64,000 bases of DNA from Nissolia schottii (lineage: Eukaryota > Streptophyta > Magnoliopsida > Fabales > Fabaceae). The stretch spans positions 85,051 through 149,050 of the forward strand of contig QANU01048639.1 of the NCBI GenBank assembly GCA_003254905.1, given 5' to 3'. The translations under genes were made by a program, and so were the position numbers. A model generated the notes under the pieces. The model saw only the letters and a program-made list of their open reading frames with translations, was not told where the DNA came from and did not search any database. Shown piece after piece: positions 23,171 to 34,838 of this stretch (position 1 is the stretch's first letter; each line of letters starts with the position of its first letter).

Positions 23171-23260
23171 TGTGGGAAATTCTGTCCACACTAGTGGGAA
23201 CTTTTGTCCACTTAAGCGGGAACTTCTGTCCGCAAAGTTGTAGGAAATTCTGTCTACAAC
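23171..23260. repeat. Array of four hairpins with constant loop and changing stems
   Basis: The stems are TGTGG/CCACA (23171-23190), AGTGG/CCACT (23193-23212), GCGG/CCGC (23216-23233) and GTTGTAG/CTACAAC (23237-23260). Each encloses a 10-nt loop of the form gaa(a/c)tt(c/t)tgt. Both arms change together between units. Confidence 0.85.
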
Positions 23261-24750
23261 AAGGATTCAAAATAAAAACATGATCTCTCTAATGCTACTT
23301 GGAAGAAAGGAAGTTTTCTTTGATTGTTTTTGCAGGTCGGAAAACAACCAAAGGCGTTTCCTAAAAACCACAAAAGAGAGACACACTTCTAGAGGACGAA
23401 GAGCATGATTCCTCAAAGAGGATGAGCCTCTATCTCCTCAATACATTGAAGCAAGATGAAGTAGTTCGAACAATTACGGAGAAATTACATCACAAAGGCT
23501 ACTTCAAAGAAATTCACCATGAACAGGGAGTCTTTTAATTTCTAAGCACCTTAATTAATTAATTTCCTTAGTAGTTTAATATGTGCTTAAGAATTGTTTG
23601 TTTAAAAACAAAATAGTAGTTTATTTTGCGTGGTTTGATGCATGAACAAAACATATATCATGAATTGATTGTTTCAATATCCATAATAGACTTTGTGATT
23701 CATAGATACCATGAAAATGTTCATTATGCATTTTTACTTGTTTTGCATAAGCATAACCTTGAAAATGTTTTGAAATCAAGGAAATTAACCCTAAACTTAT
23801 GTGAAGGAGTGAGCCAAACACTTAGTGAGAAGAGAGAATCACCATTGTTTTTGCACAATTGAATTTGTTTGAGTCTCTATTTTGATAAATTGTATGGAAA
23901 TAATAGGAAATGATCAAGGCATTTTGTTCTTTAGAATTTAACCCACTTGGCCAAATAAAACCAACCTTTAATTAGGAACATCCTTTGCACCCCATTTGAG
24001 CCTAACACGAGAAAATTTTTGTTCATAGTCCCCGAGCCATAAAAAGAAAAACAATGTTATCCCTTAATATCCGGAATTAAGAGAGCATTTAAAAATGGAT
24101 TATGTGCACAAATTTAAGTCAGGGGGAGACAAGGAAGGAAAAAGTGGGAAAGTGCAAAGGAGAAGATAAAAAAGAACAAAATCAAGAAAAGAAGAACACA
24201 TTCTATCCCAAAACAAATAGAAGAAAAAGAAACAAAAGGGGGATAGTGACAAAAGAAAATAAGGTGAAAAAGGGTGAAAAAAGAAAAATGGGAGATTGTT
24301 GAAAAAGAAAAGAAGTAACAACAAAGGAGTTGGTTTTCAAATTTCTCTCTTGATTCATATTTGCATATCCAGAAAAACCAATGTTCTTTGTAGCCTGGCC
24401 CCATTACAACCCTTAAAAAGTCCTTTGTGATCCTTGCATGACCATACTATGAATTGAATAGGTGAGACAGGTAACAAATTTAAATTGTTGTGATTCAGTG
24501 GTGATATTGAGCGTAAACACTCACCCCAAATTAGCCCACTGGCGATTGAGTGCATAAAAACAATTTCCTTGGTGGAAAAGACATTGGATAGTGTGATTTG
24601 CTTATGTTATTCAAGTAATTGTGCATTTGACTTGTTCAGGTTCTATGATGTCTCACTGGTCTCAAGCTTAAACTGTTTGAAGCATTTCAATTCATTGCAT
24701 TAACCGAATGTTCGTAAGCATTAATCTCTTGTAAAATGACTCTACTACCT

Positions 24751-24788
24751 CTTGTTTGAGGACAAACAAGGTCTTAAGTCAGGGGGAG
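24751..24788 (+). promoter_or_regulatory. AGGA-loop hairpin and polypurine tract of element B
   Basis: The perfect 8-bp stem CTTGTTTG/CAAACAAG has loop AGGA (24751-24770), followed by gtcttaagtc and AGGGGGAG up to the LTR edge. The tract primes second-strand DNA synthesis; the hairpin role is unknown to me. D has the same arrangement at 34801-34838. Confidence 0.8.
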
Positions 24789-26407
24789 TGATAAGTGCCC
24801 AATTTGCACAAAATTGACGTATCAAAATGGCACTTATCTGTTATATTTTTAACGAATTATCTAATTAATTTTCCGTATTTTGGAGGTTTTAAATATATTT
24901 TGAAAAATGGATGCAAGTAGTTTAATTGAAGAATAATCCCATGAAGAAGGGAAGAAAAGGGCAGAATTGGAAAAGAGCTTAAAAAGAAGATTCTGGACGA
25001 AGGCATCGCTCAGCGATGAACATTAATCGCTCAGCGCATAAAGAGGAATCACTCAGCGATGTTACCTGTATCGCCCAGCGAAAGTAAGTCGGCAAGCCAC
25101 TTGCACCGGCGCCATCATTGAGCCAGCTGAAGACAAGTGGAACCAGCCAATCACAGCGTGCCACGTCAGCATCGGCTGCCAAAAGCTGCCGAGCATTTAA
25201 TGCAAAGTACAATCACTCAGCGATAGTGCGCCGCCGCCCAGCGATAAAAGCTTAATCGCTCAGCGATGGTACCAAAATCGCTGAGCGACGGAACCCAAAA
25301 TCTGCCTATAAATAGAGGAGGCCGTGCCCACTCCGAAGCATACCTTTCCCCCCTCCATTCTTCACCTCTTTTACACATTTTCTTTGTACTTTGAAGCTTA
25401 GTTTAGTTTAGATTAGGTTAGGAACAAAGACGAGGCTTGTGAAGGAGCCGGAAATCGAGGAAGCTTGGCGAAGCCATGGCCATGATGGCGTGAGAACGTG
25501 TCATGGTAAGTGCCCAAACCTTGCCTCTGAGATTCTCTTGTAAGATGGGTTCTTAACCCTCTTTTTGTTGGGATTTTGATTACTATTGTAGTTTGCTTGT
25601 ATCCATGTAACTATTACATATGAATCTATCTTTTTCTTATGATTTGCTTGAATGATTTCATGCCTAATGCTAGTTTTGTTTAGTGTTTTGATTCTTGATT
25701 TGGGACTTATTTACATGAACGAAAGTTATGCTAATTAGGTCATAACCAAATTAAAATCAATAATGCTATGCTTAACTAGAACCTAGACTTGAACGTTGTG
25801 AACGAAAGTTACAATCATTAGAGTCTGACCTAAATCATTTCATCTAACCTTGTTGCCGTAACTGGAATAAAGGTTAGCCGTTTTAACATCTGGATTAATG
25901 CTGGCGTACCTTGTTAAGCTAGTGTGCGAAAGTGACAGTTTAACAAGGGAAACCTGTGATCTTGTCATGCGCGAAAGTGATGACAAGTTAAGAACTGATG
26001 GCGGGCAATCAAATGATAGTTCTATGTAATAAGTAACTGGATGCATGAAACTATGATGTGATTAAAATTCCCAACAAGCTCCGGAACTACCTCTGATTTG
26101 TTTCCTATTTAATTTTCCTGTCTTTTATTTATTTAGTCTATTTAAATATAAATCAAATCACAAATCTTTCACCTCATTGTTTAATTAAATGAACTCAAGA
26201 ATGGTATTTTACAACTCCCTGTGGGATCGACCATACCCTATACTGCAATTGGATTCCTTTGGAATCTGAAAGCCGTAAGTAAGTATGTATATAAATATTT
26301 AATTTGAATGACAAAAAGCGCAGATAAGCTTTCTAAGATATTGGCACGGTTGTGACAAACTTAAGCAGTGTCAAGATCCTAGAAAGTGGTCAAAAAGGCT
26401 TTCATCA
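24789..26407 (+). repeat. 3' LTR of element B
   Basis: 1619 bp, a close copy of 19523-21142, followed by the ggtat duplication at 26408-26412. Confidence 0.9.
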
Positions 26408-28720
26408 GGTATACAGCAGCATAACAGCATAAGTGTTATTCCCACCATAGTAATGTCCTCTGTTGACACTAGTATGACGGAATAACCTTGCACCCTCAGT
26501 ATAGGCCGACACTGTCTAGACCTTCCTGCGTTTGGCTTCCACCTGTCGTGTGGCCCCTCGGGACCCCTCGACAGTGGGCGGATATTGTACCCCCACCTAG
26601 GCTTGCCCCCTTTCGACAATGCAAAGGCGTGGTAACCGCACACCTCCAGGTATGCCATATCGACACCACCTGTGGCGGGCTTCCACATTCAGGAAGCCTA
26701 GACCTCCTGAAATGAGATCATAGTGGCTCACGTGATCACGGCCTTTTCAGCATGTGGCTTATAGCCATTTTAGTATTGGGGCATTTAGCCCTTTTCAGCA
26801 TGTGACATATAGCCAGGTTTCAGCAGCATTGGGCATTGGCCCTTGTTCAGCAGCATTGGGCATTGGCCCTTGTTCAGTAGCATTTTCAGCATTTTGAGTA
26901 CCTGCACCACAACATACTTGTACATGCAACATGGCATACTTGTTCCCTATGGCTCATTTCAGAATCTTTATTTATCTCAGATTTATATCTAGTCCTTTGA
27001 CTTGGTTCAGCATGAATGCATGAAGAACTACAGATTACATCTCAGACTACACATCGTTTACAGATTCATCTACAGCCTATACTTCACGTGTTCACTTACA
27101 TTCACATACAACATGAATTACATACATTTCAATTTTCACTCATATCTACAGCACCAAACAGCAGATTATGTGCCTCAAGAGGAGTTCCATGAAACATTCT
27201 GGTCTCAAGCCGCTTAGCGGTTTGAGCTATAGCGCTCAGCGCCGGTCACAGCTCCGCTCAGCAATAGGAGCTCTCATCGCTCAGCGGTAAGAATCCCTTC
27301 GCTCAGCGGTCTGACAGCTTTTTGAAATATCTCCACCGACTTTTATCCTTTAAAAAATATCTTTTCAGACTTTCCACGTAACCCTCAAACTGCTCAGCGG
27401 TAACCGCCTACCGCTCAGCGCTGAGGTTCACAGCAGTTCGCTCAGCGGCGCCAGAGCATCGCTCAGCGGCCACTGGGCGAAACTTGGAAACCGAATACAC
27501 CATTTCTTCCATTTTTCCTTCCTTGCTTCCATGGAACCCTGCATGAGTTTTACACACAATTCAAGCATAATAATCCTATCTAATCCAGGTCACAAGACCC
27601 TTCAGAATTGTCTTCCTAAGTCCTAACATCATTTCTAACATATATGTCCATAAGATCACTTAATCATCAAACATACATACAATCACATAAAACTCATTCA
27701 CCATCAAAGAGGTGAGGAACTAGAGTTACCCACTTCCTCAAGAACTTGTTGATGCTAGAAGGATGAGGAAATCAAGCCTTGCTTGCTTGATGGAAGCCTT
27801 CTTGACCTAACATGACAACATGAGCATAATTAGGAAAACCTAGGTTATGGGACTTTGATTTCCCAAGAGATGAGAAGATAATCTTACTTGCTTGCACTCT
27901 TGATGAATTTTAAGAGAATTAAAGTGATGAAAACAATGGTTGATGATTGAACTTGGTGGATTTGGAAGCTTGGAAGCCTTGGAATCCTAGGAAAAAGAAA
28001 TGAATCAGCTTTGGTGTGTTTTGTGGGGGAGGGCAGCCGTGGCTTTTTCTTAGTCCATTGGCCATTCATATTTCCAATTTTGCCCTTAGTGAGGTTTAGG
28101 TCATGTTTGTTCACTAATTATTTATGTCCGGACGTCCTAAAAATATTCCGGATATACCATTGTGACCTATTAATGATCCTTGTTAATATTCAAATCTTAG
28201 ATGACATATTCTTGAATTTATTTCCATAGGAATATATTTTACAGATTCCTGTGAGTCGTGGTTAAATTGCGATACAACCCTAATTTCGACCCGAACGTCA
28301 CCGGACGTCACGAGATCGCATAATTATTATTTTAACCAACATTACACAACTAAGATCAGTTCTTGAATTTTATTCCATTTCTAGTATTTATCATTATCAT
28401 ATGACATATTAACGAAGGGGAAAAAGTTGGGTTGTTATACTCAGCGTTACCTAACATTTCATTACTCAGTTATGTTCTAGGCCACTCAGGAGATCTTTAG
28501 GTGTTCATGCATACTAAACTCCTACTGATTATTATATTTTGTCTAGGTCCTGAGTAGCTTTATCTAGTTTACTAGGTGACTGGGGTTCTCTAATCTTGTC
28601 ATTATCTAGGGTTTCATGCTTATTAACCTTTTTCGCTTGAGTGAAGTGATACCCGATCACCTACTCCCATCCTCTATGACTTTTATATAGACCGTCTCGA
28701 GAGTTCTCTTGACGGTACTT

Positions 28721-28800
28721 ATAGTACATACATACATACATACATACATACATACATACACACACACATACATACATACATACATACGTACGTACATACA
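28721..28800. repeat. Microsatellite (CATA)n/(CA)n in H
   Basis: Imperfect CATA repeats with a short CA run. Open frames reading YIHTYIHT across it are artefacts. A sister tract lies at 36588-36690, on the far side of element D. Confidence 0.9.
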
Positions 28801-28906
28801 TATATCATATAGCTTATGCATGAGGGAACATAGACTCTCTTACGCACGATGTGGGTGTGTCTTTCTTCGTATTATCGTACATCCGCCTCCTTCGTAGTTG
28901 CGACCC

Positions 28907-30478
28907 TGATAAGTGCCCAATTTACACAAATTTTGACCTATCAAAATGGCACTTATCTATTATATTTTTAAACGAATTATCTAATGAATTCCTCTTATTT
29001 TGTAGGTTTATAATATATTTTGAAGATGGATGCAAGAAGCTTAAATTAATAATAATCCCATGAAGAATGGAAGAAAAGGGCAGAATTGGAAAAGAGCTTA
29101 AAGAGAAGGTTCTGGACGAAGGCATCGCTCAGCGAATATCATTCATCGCTCAGCGCATAACGAATAATCGCTCAGCGATAAAACCCTAATCACTCAGCGA
29201 ACTTAAGTCGGCAAGCCACTTGCACCGAAGCCATCATTGAGCCAGCTGGAGCCAACTGGAACCAGCCAATCACAGCATGCCACGCCAGCACCGCCTGCAA
29301 AAAGCTGCCGAGCATTTAATGCAAAGTACAATCGCTCAGCGATAGTGCGCCGTCGCCCAGCGACAACAACTTAATCGCTCAGCGATAATACAAAATCGTT
29401 GAGCGACGGAGACCAATTTTTGCCTATAAATAGAAGGAGGCCGAGGCATTCAAGGGAGATCTAACCCCCCCACTACATCCAACACATTCCACTCCATTTT
29501 CCACTTTTCATTACTTAGGTTAGGTTTAGAAAGAAACTTAGGGTTTAGAAGCTTTCCTTAAGAGGAGGTGCTGTCGAAATTGTCAACAGTTGCGAACCGT
29601 GGTGGAAGTGTGGAAACATTTCACCACTTTTCTCAACAACTATTACTCTAAACCCTGTAAGTCTGTAAACTATCCATGACAATGGATAGCTAACTTTCTT
29701 TATTGTTGGGATTGATGTGCTTTATTTCTTAATGTATCCATTGTAACTTATGTTTATGATTTTATAACGTCTTATGGTTTTAATGAATGATCTTGTGCTT
29801 AATGCCTGCTGTTGTTAGTAATTTTGATTCTTAACTTGAGACTTGCTTACATGAACGAAAGTTATGCTAGTTAAGTTACAAACCAGGTTAAGATCAATAG
29901 TGCTTTGAATAAGCCTGATTTTATGCTTGAATATTGTGAACGAAAGTTACAACTATTTGAGCTTGACCTAGATCAATTCATTTAGTTCTTTTCTGCCATA
30001 ACTGGAGATCTAGAGCTAATCGCATTGACACCTGCTTTAACTTCAATGTACTTTGTTGAGTTTGTGCAAGACATTGACAACTTAATAAAGGAACTTGTGA
30101 GCTTAACATGCTTGAAAAAGATGATTAAGTTAAGAACTGGTGGCGATAAAATCAATAAGACTCATAAGTCACATGGCTGCATTAAGAAATATTGTCACTA
30201 AAATCCCAACATCTTTCTTTACCTGCCTAAACTCTACTCCATTATTGTTCTCTTTATTTTATTTGCAAGTTATTTATCAATTATTTACTCATCAAAATAT
30301 CGATACACTTCCCATAGCTTAAAATAGTTCAACTCCAAGATATTGGTTTTAAACACAATCCCTGTGGATACGATTATACCCGTCTATACTGCAATTGGAT
30401 TCCGCGTGAATCTGAAAGCTGTAGAAGGATATATTAAATTGACGAGAGTGTAAAACTATTGCAAAAAGGCTTTCAACA
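28907..30478 (+). repeat. 5' LTR of element D
   Basis: 1572 bp, TGATAAGTG ... TTCAACA. The CGCTCAGCG cluster (29122-29407) lies directly upstream of TATAAATAG (29425-29433). Confidence 0.92.
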
Positions 30479-30482
30479 ATTT

Positions 30483-30499
30483 TGGCGCCGTTGCCGGGG
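30483..30499 (+). promoter_or_regulatory. Primer binding site of element D (tRNA-Asp)
   Basis: TGGCGCCGTTGCCGGGG, a perfect complement of the 3' end of plant tRNA-Asp including CCA, four bases after the LTR. Confidence 0.88.
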
Positions 30500-30615
30500 A
30501 TTGTGCCAATTTAAAACACTATCTTGAGTAGATATTTTAAGCTTTTGTAAATAGTGTAATTAGCATTTTTCTGTTATTATTCTAACCCCTTGAAAAGACT
30601 TTTCTATCTTGGTGT

Positions 30616-33312
30616 ATGCGAAAGAAAACCTCTGCAGATCAACTTCTATTCGATCCAGAAATAGAAGCAACCGCTAGGAGGAATCGACGCAACACAAGGA
30701 GAGCTCAAGCTTTAGCAGAGGCGGTAGAGGAACAAGAAATTTCCTCATCTTCTTCTTCGAATCAAGACACGATGGCAGAAACTAGAGGAGAAACTGCTGG
30801 AACAGGACAAAGCCAAGGCTTTGTCAACTTCACCCCACGAAACATCATTCGCATGGGACGAACAACGGGGACACAACGTATGCCTTAGTTACAACCAGGT
30901 CTAGTTCAATTAATGCATGCTAACCCTTTTGCAGGATTAGACCATGAGGATCCATATGCGCATCTCACAAAATTTTACGAGCTATGTGGAACTTCTGCTA
31001 TGTCAGAAACCGATGAAGAAGCGATTTTCCTTAGGTTGTTTCCGTTAACTTTGATCGGGAAGGCGAAGGAATGGCTACTAGATCAACCCCAAACTATCCT
31101 CTCCAACTGGGATCAGCTGGAAAAAAGATTCTGTTCCAGGTATTTTTCTCAGTCGAAATTTATGGACTTAAAAACTGCAATCTCTACCTTTGTGCAGGCA
31201 CCAAATGAAAGTTTGTGCGAAGCATGGGAGCGATACAAATCAATGCTGAGAAGATGCCCAAATCATGGATTTGATGCGAGAACGCAAATTCATATTTTTA
31301 GAAATGGCCTGCAACAACAGCATAAGCTTATGCTGGACGCAGCGGCTGGTGGACAAATAATGTCCAAAACACCAGACGAGGCCATAACAATCATCGAATC
31401 CATGGCTTTAACAGATCAACAAGGGCAGTATAGCAGAAGTCCCGCAAGGAGAGGAGGCATGTTAGAGCTGGGCACAAACGATGCCATCCTAGCCCAAAAC
31501 AGGCAACTACAACAACAACTGGATGAAATGAAGAAAGCGCTGAATGAGTTGCCAAAGTAGTTGAAGGAGAGCCAGTCATCAAGAAGACACCAGGTAATGC
31601 AATGTGAATTTTGTTTTGGTGATCATCCCACTGGCTATTGTGAGTGCAGGGAAGAGAAAGCGCAATTTGTTAATAATCAACAGAGGCCAGGCCAACAATT
31701 TCCAAGGAATCAAAATTATCAACCTTGGAGGCAGGAAGCGGGCCCATCCAATAGAGCGCCACTTCCCTATCAAACCCAGCAATTTCAACCCCCACACCAC
31801 ATTCCGACTCATCAAAATCAACCACCCAATTCCATAATGGAGGACACCTTGACACAGTTCATGCAGATGTCCATGGCGACCCAGAAAAATACCGATGCTT
31901 CGATTAAGAACTTGGAGATTCAAGTAGGCCAGCTCGCAAAGGAAATGGCCGAAATCAGGAGGGGAGCCTTCTCTGCCAACACAGAGCCCAATCCGAAGGA
32001 GTCATGCAAGGCAGTCTTGACACGCAGTGGCAAACTGCTGAGATCTGACGTTGTTAAGGAGACTGTTGGTAAAAAGGGTGGAGTTGAAAAAAAGGAGAAA
32101 GTTGGAAGAAAAATAATAGAAGAAGTGGAGAAAGAGGAAGAAGAAAAAAATAAAAATAAAGAAAATGAAAAAGAAAAAAAGAAAGAGAAAAAGAAAGAGG
32201 AGGAGGAAGTAGAAAAAGAAAAGATGTTGATCAAAGAAAAATCACTTCCTTATCCAAAAACTCCCTCAAAACTTGACAAGGAGAGGCAGTTTGCGAGGTT
32301 TATGGATATTTTTAAAAGGTTACAAATCAATATTCCATTTGCCGAAGCACTGGAACAAATGCCCTCCTATGCCAAGTTTATGAAGGAGTTATTGACGAAA
32401 AAAAGGAGATATCAAGAGGAGGAAACAGTGCAGTTAGGTGCAAACTGCAGTGCCATCATCCAGAATTATATTCCCCACAAATTAAGAGATCCTGGAAGTG
32501 TCACCATTCCTGTCACCATTGGGAATGTTTCAGTGGGAAAAGCTTTAATTGATCTTGGGGCTAGTGTTAGCCTAATGCCCCTATCTGGGCTTAAAAGAAT
32601 AAGTGATTTGGAACTGAAGCCAACCAAGATGTCTTTACAGCTAGCCGACCGATCGATCAAATATCCACTCGGCGTAGCGAAAGATGTTCTGGTAAAGGTT
32701 GATAAATTTTTAATCCCCGCTGACTTTGTGGTGATTGACATTTCAGAGGATGCTGAGGTTCCCCTAATTCTTGGGAGACCTTTTATGAGGACTGCAAGAA
32801 TGGGAATATACATGGACAGAGGAAAATTGACGATCAGAGTCCATGGGGATGAGGTGCAGTTAGATATGTTCGAGGCCATGAAACATCCGGAGGATGAGGG
32901 ACAATGTTTTAGCCTTGATGTACTTGATGAGGTTATTATGCAAGTACAACGGCGACCTCAAGTAGTAGACCCGTTGGAAATGGCATTAATCAATAACCCC
33001 GCACCATTTACTGCAGATGAAGAAAAGGAGATAGAGCTATTCTTGCAAAACCTTGACTCCACACCAACCATCCTTCCTAAAAAAGCAGAAATAGAGGATC
33101 TCGACAGGAAAGCTAAACCAAAGAAAGAAAAGAGACTAGAGCTACCACCTTTACCTTCTCAATTTAGGTATGAATTTGTGCAGGATAAGGAGTACGAGAA
33201 GGAAGCAGAGGAAATAAGTAGCTCCTCAATTCTAAAGGAAGGATGGACTTTTCAAAGACTTTTTGAGGTAGCCAAAGTAGTCAGCAATATGCTGGACAAA
33301 GAATTTGGCTAA
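30616..33312 (+). pseudogene. Element D gag-protease reading frame
   Basis: The frame starts at a real ATG (30616) and runs 899 codons, interrupted only by TAG at 30886-30888 (Gln in element B) and TAG at 31558-31560. Order: basic N-terminus with LLFDPEIEATARRNRR; gag capsid (AKEWLLDQPQTIL, WERYKSMLRRCPNHGFD); a knuckle CEFCFGDHPTGYC (31603-31641); a Lys/Glu-rich stretch (about 32090-32250); and an aspartic protease with active site DLGASVSLM (32551) and LILGRPFMRTAR. It stops at 33312 without RT. The length and clean ending suggest this is the working form of the family. Confidence 0.9.
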
Positions 33313-34838
33313 CACTTGCTAAAGACAGGCGTCAAGCTAATGACGTTAAACGAGCGCTTCCTGGGAGGCAACCCAGAGTTCTATGAGTTTTATTACTCTA
33401 GTAATTAAGTATTAATAATAAGGTGTTAAAATAAAATTTTTTGTGAAGATGGTGAAAATGGTTACAATTGGAAGGAAAGGATAAAAAAAGAAAACAATTC
33501 TAATGATTGCTAACCAATCCTTGAAAAAGGAGTTCTCTAATTGTTTTGCAGGATGTAAAAGCATTAAGAGGTCACATCAAGAGAACACAGTCACCATAAC
33601 AGGGAGCATCTTAATCTTTTTAGTATCTTAATTACTTTTCTTAGCTAGAATATCTTTTTGTACTTGTTTGCTAAAAACAAAGTGGTAATTTATTTTACTT
33701 GGGTTTGGTGCATGAACACACACAACATGAATTGAATTGTTTCATAATCCATCACGGAACCTGTGATTCGTGCAATAGATACCTTGAAAATGTTCATATG
33801 CATTTCTACTTGTTTGCATAAGCATAACCTTGAAGATGTTTTGAACTCAAGGAAATAAACCCTAAACCTTGTGAGGGGGTGAGCCAAACACTAAGTGAGA
33901 TAGAGAGAATCACCATTGTTTTACGCAATTGAATTTGTTTGAGTCTCTAATTTTGATGAATTGTATGGAAATAATGGGATATGATCAAGGCATTTTGTTC
34001 TTTAGAATTTAAACCCACTTGGCCAAATAAAGCTTACCATACTTAGGAATACCCCTTTGCCACCCCTTTTGAGCCTAACATGAGAAAATTATTGTTCATA
34101 ATCCCCGAGCCATAAAAAGAAAAACAATGCTACCCTTTAATTTCTAAATTAAGAGAGCATTTAAAAATGGATTATGTACAAAAGATCTAAGTCAGGGGGA
34201 GACAAGGATGGGCAAAAGTGGGAATGTACAAAAAAAGATGAATCAAAAGAACAAAATCAAGAAAAGAACACATTCTATCCTAAAACAAAAGGGAAAAGAA
34301 AAAGAAAAAGGGATAGAAGAAACTGAAAAGTAAGGAGAAAAAGGGTAAAGTTTGAAAAGAAAACAAGTGACGACAAGAAGTTGGTTTTCAATGCTCTCTT
34401 AAATGGAAAACTTTGCATATCCAGAAAAACCAATGTTTTTGTAGCCTAACCTCATTACAACCCTTGAAAGTCCTTTGTGATCCTTGCATGACCATACTCT
34501 GCATTGAATGGTGAGACAGGTAACAAATTTAAATTGTTGAAATTCAATGGTGATATTGAGCGTAAACACTTGCCCCAAATTGGCCCACTAGCCATTGTGC
34601 CCATAAAAGATAATTTCCTTGGTGGAAAAGACATTGGATAGAGTGATTTGTTTATGCTATTCAAGTAATTGTGCATTTGACTTGTTCAGGATCTTCTGTG
34701 TTTCACATGGTCTAAAGCTTAAACGGTCAGAACATTTCAATTCATTGCATCAACCAGTTGTTCATATGCATCATTCTCTTGTGAAATAATTCTATTACCT
34801 CTTGTTTGAGGACAAACAAGGTCTTATGTCAGGGGGAG
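33313..34838 (+). other. Element D 3' non-coding region with hairpin and polypurine tract
   Basis: No pol genes. It begins with a segment shared with element B (gtcaagctaatgacgttaaa). It ends with the CTTGTTTG/CAAACAAG hairpin (loop AGGA, 34801-34820) and tgtcAGGGGGAG directly before the LTR. Confidence 0.75.

Larger units (their letters stand above)
22771..24788 (+). other. Element B 3' non-coding region
   Basis: No pol genes. It contains four covarying hairpins (23171-23260), a purine-rich stretch (24120-24310) that yields false Lys/Glu open frames, and the terminal hairpin plus polypurine tract. Much of it has a counterpart in D (33313-34838), but the four-hairpin block does not. Confidence 0.7.
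19523..26407 (+). mobile_element. Element B: Athila-type non-autonomous gypsy element (gag only)
   Basis: LTRs 19523-21142 and 24789-26407 differ at only scattered bases. The target duplication is ggtat. The PBS matches tRNA-Asp, a feature of Athila-group elements. Gag remains with stops; protease, RT and integrase are absent. Compared with element D, about 1.3 kb covering the protease region has been lost at about 22740. The long 3' non-coding region ends in a hairpin and a GGGGGAG polypurine tract. Confidence 0.9.
10681..28439 (-). mobile_element. Element A: Ty3/gypsy chromovirus (Tekay/Del type), interrupted by element B
   Basis: The LTRs are 10681-13779 and 18495-28439 (the latter split by B). 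The 5-bp target duplication is ctcag (10676-10680 and 28440-28444). On the - strand the order is LTR, initiator tRNA-Met PBS, gag, PR, RT, RNase H, IN with chromodomain-like C-terminus, polypurine tract, LTR. That gene order and the C-terminal EQTWELE..M..AYPELF motif place it in the chromovirus group, Tekay-like. The polyprotein lies in one frame broken by several stops and one frameshift, so it is not autonomous. The unusually long ~3.1-kb LTRs are typical of this clade. Confidence 0.9.
18495..28439 (-). repeat. 5' LTR of element A, split by element B
   Basis: The two parts are 18495-19522 and 26413-28439, about 3055 bp together. The right end reads GTTGTTATA, one base off the intact TTACA of the other LTR. 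The break carries the ggtat target duplication of element B (19518-19522 and 26408-26412). Confidence 0.9.

Noticed and set aside
24100..24404. Open frames on both strands in a purine-rich stretch (MLLLLFFFNN...)
   Set aside because: Composition artefact of AAG/GAA-rich Athila 3' non-coding sequence; frames are not kept in element D.
31920..32234. Ser/Phe-rich - strand open frame antisense to D gag
   Set aside because: It is the shadow of the Lys/Glu-rich stretch on the + strand.
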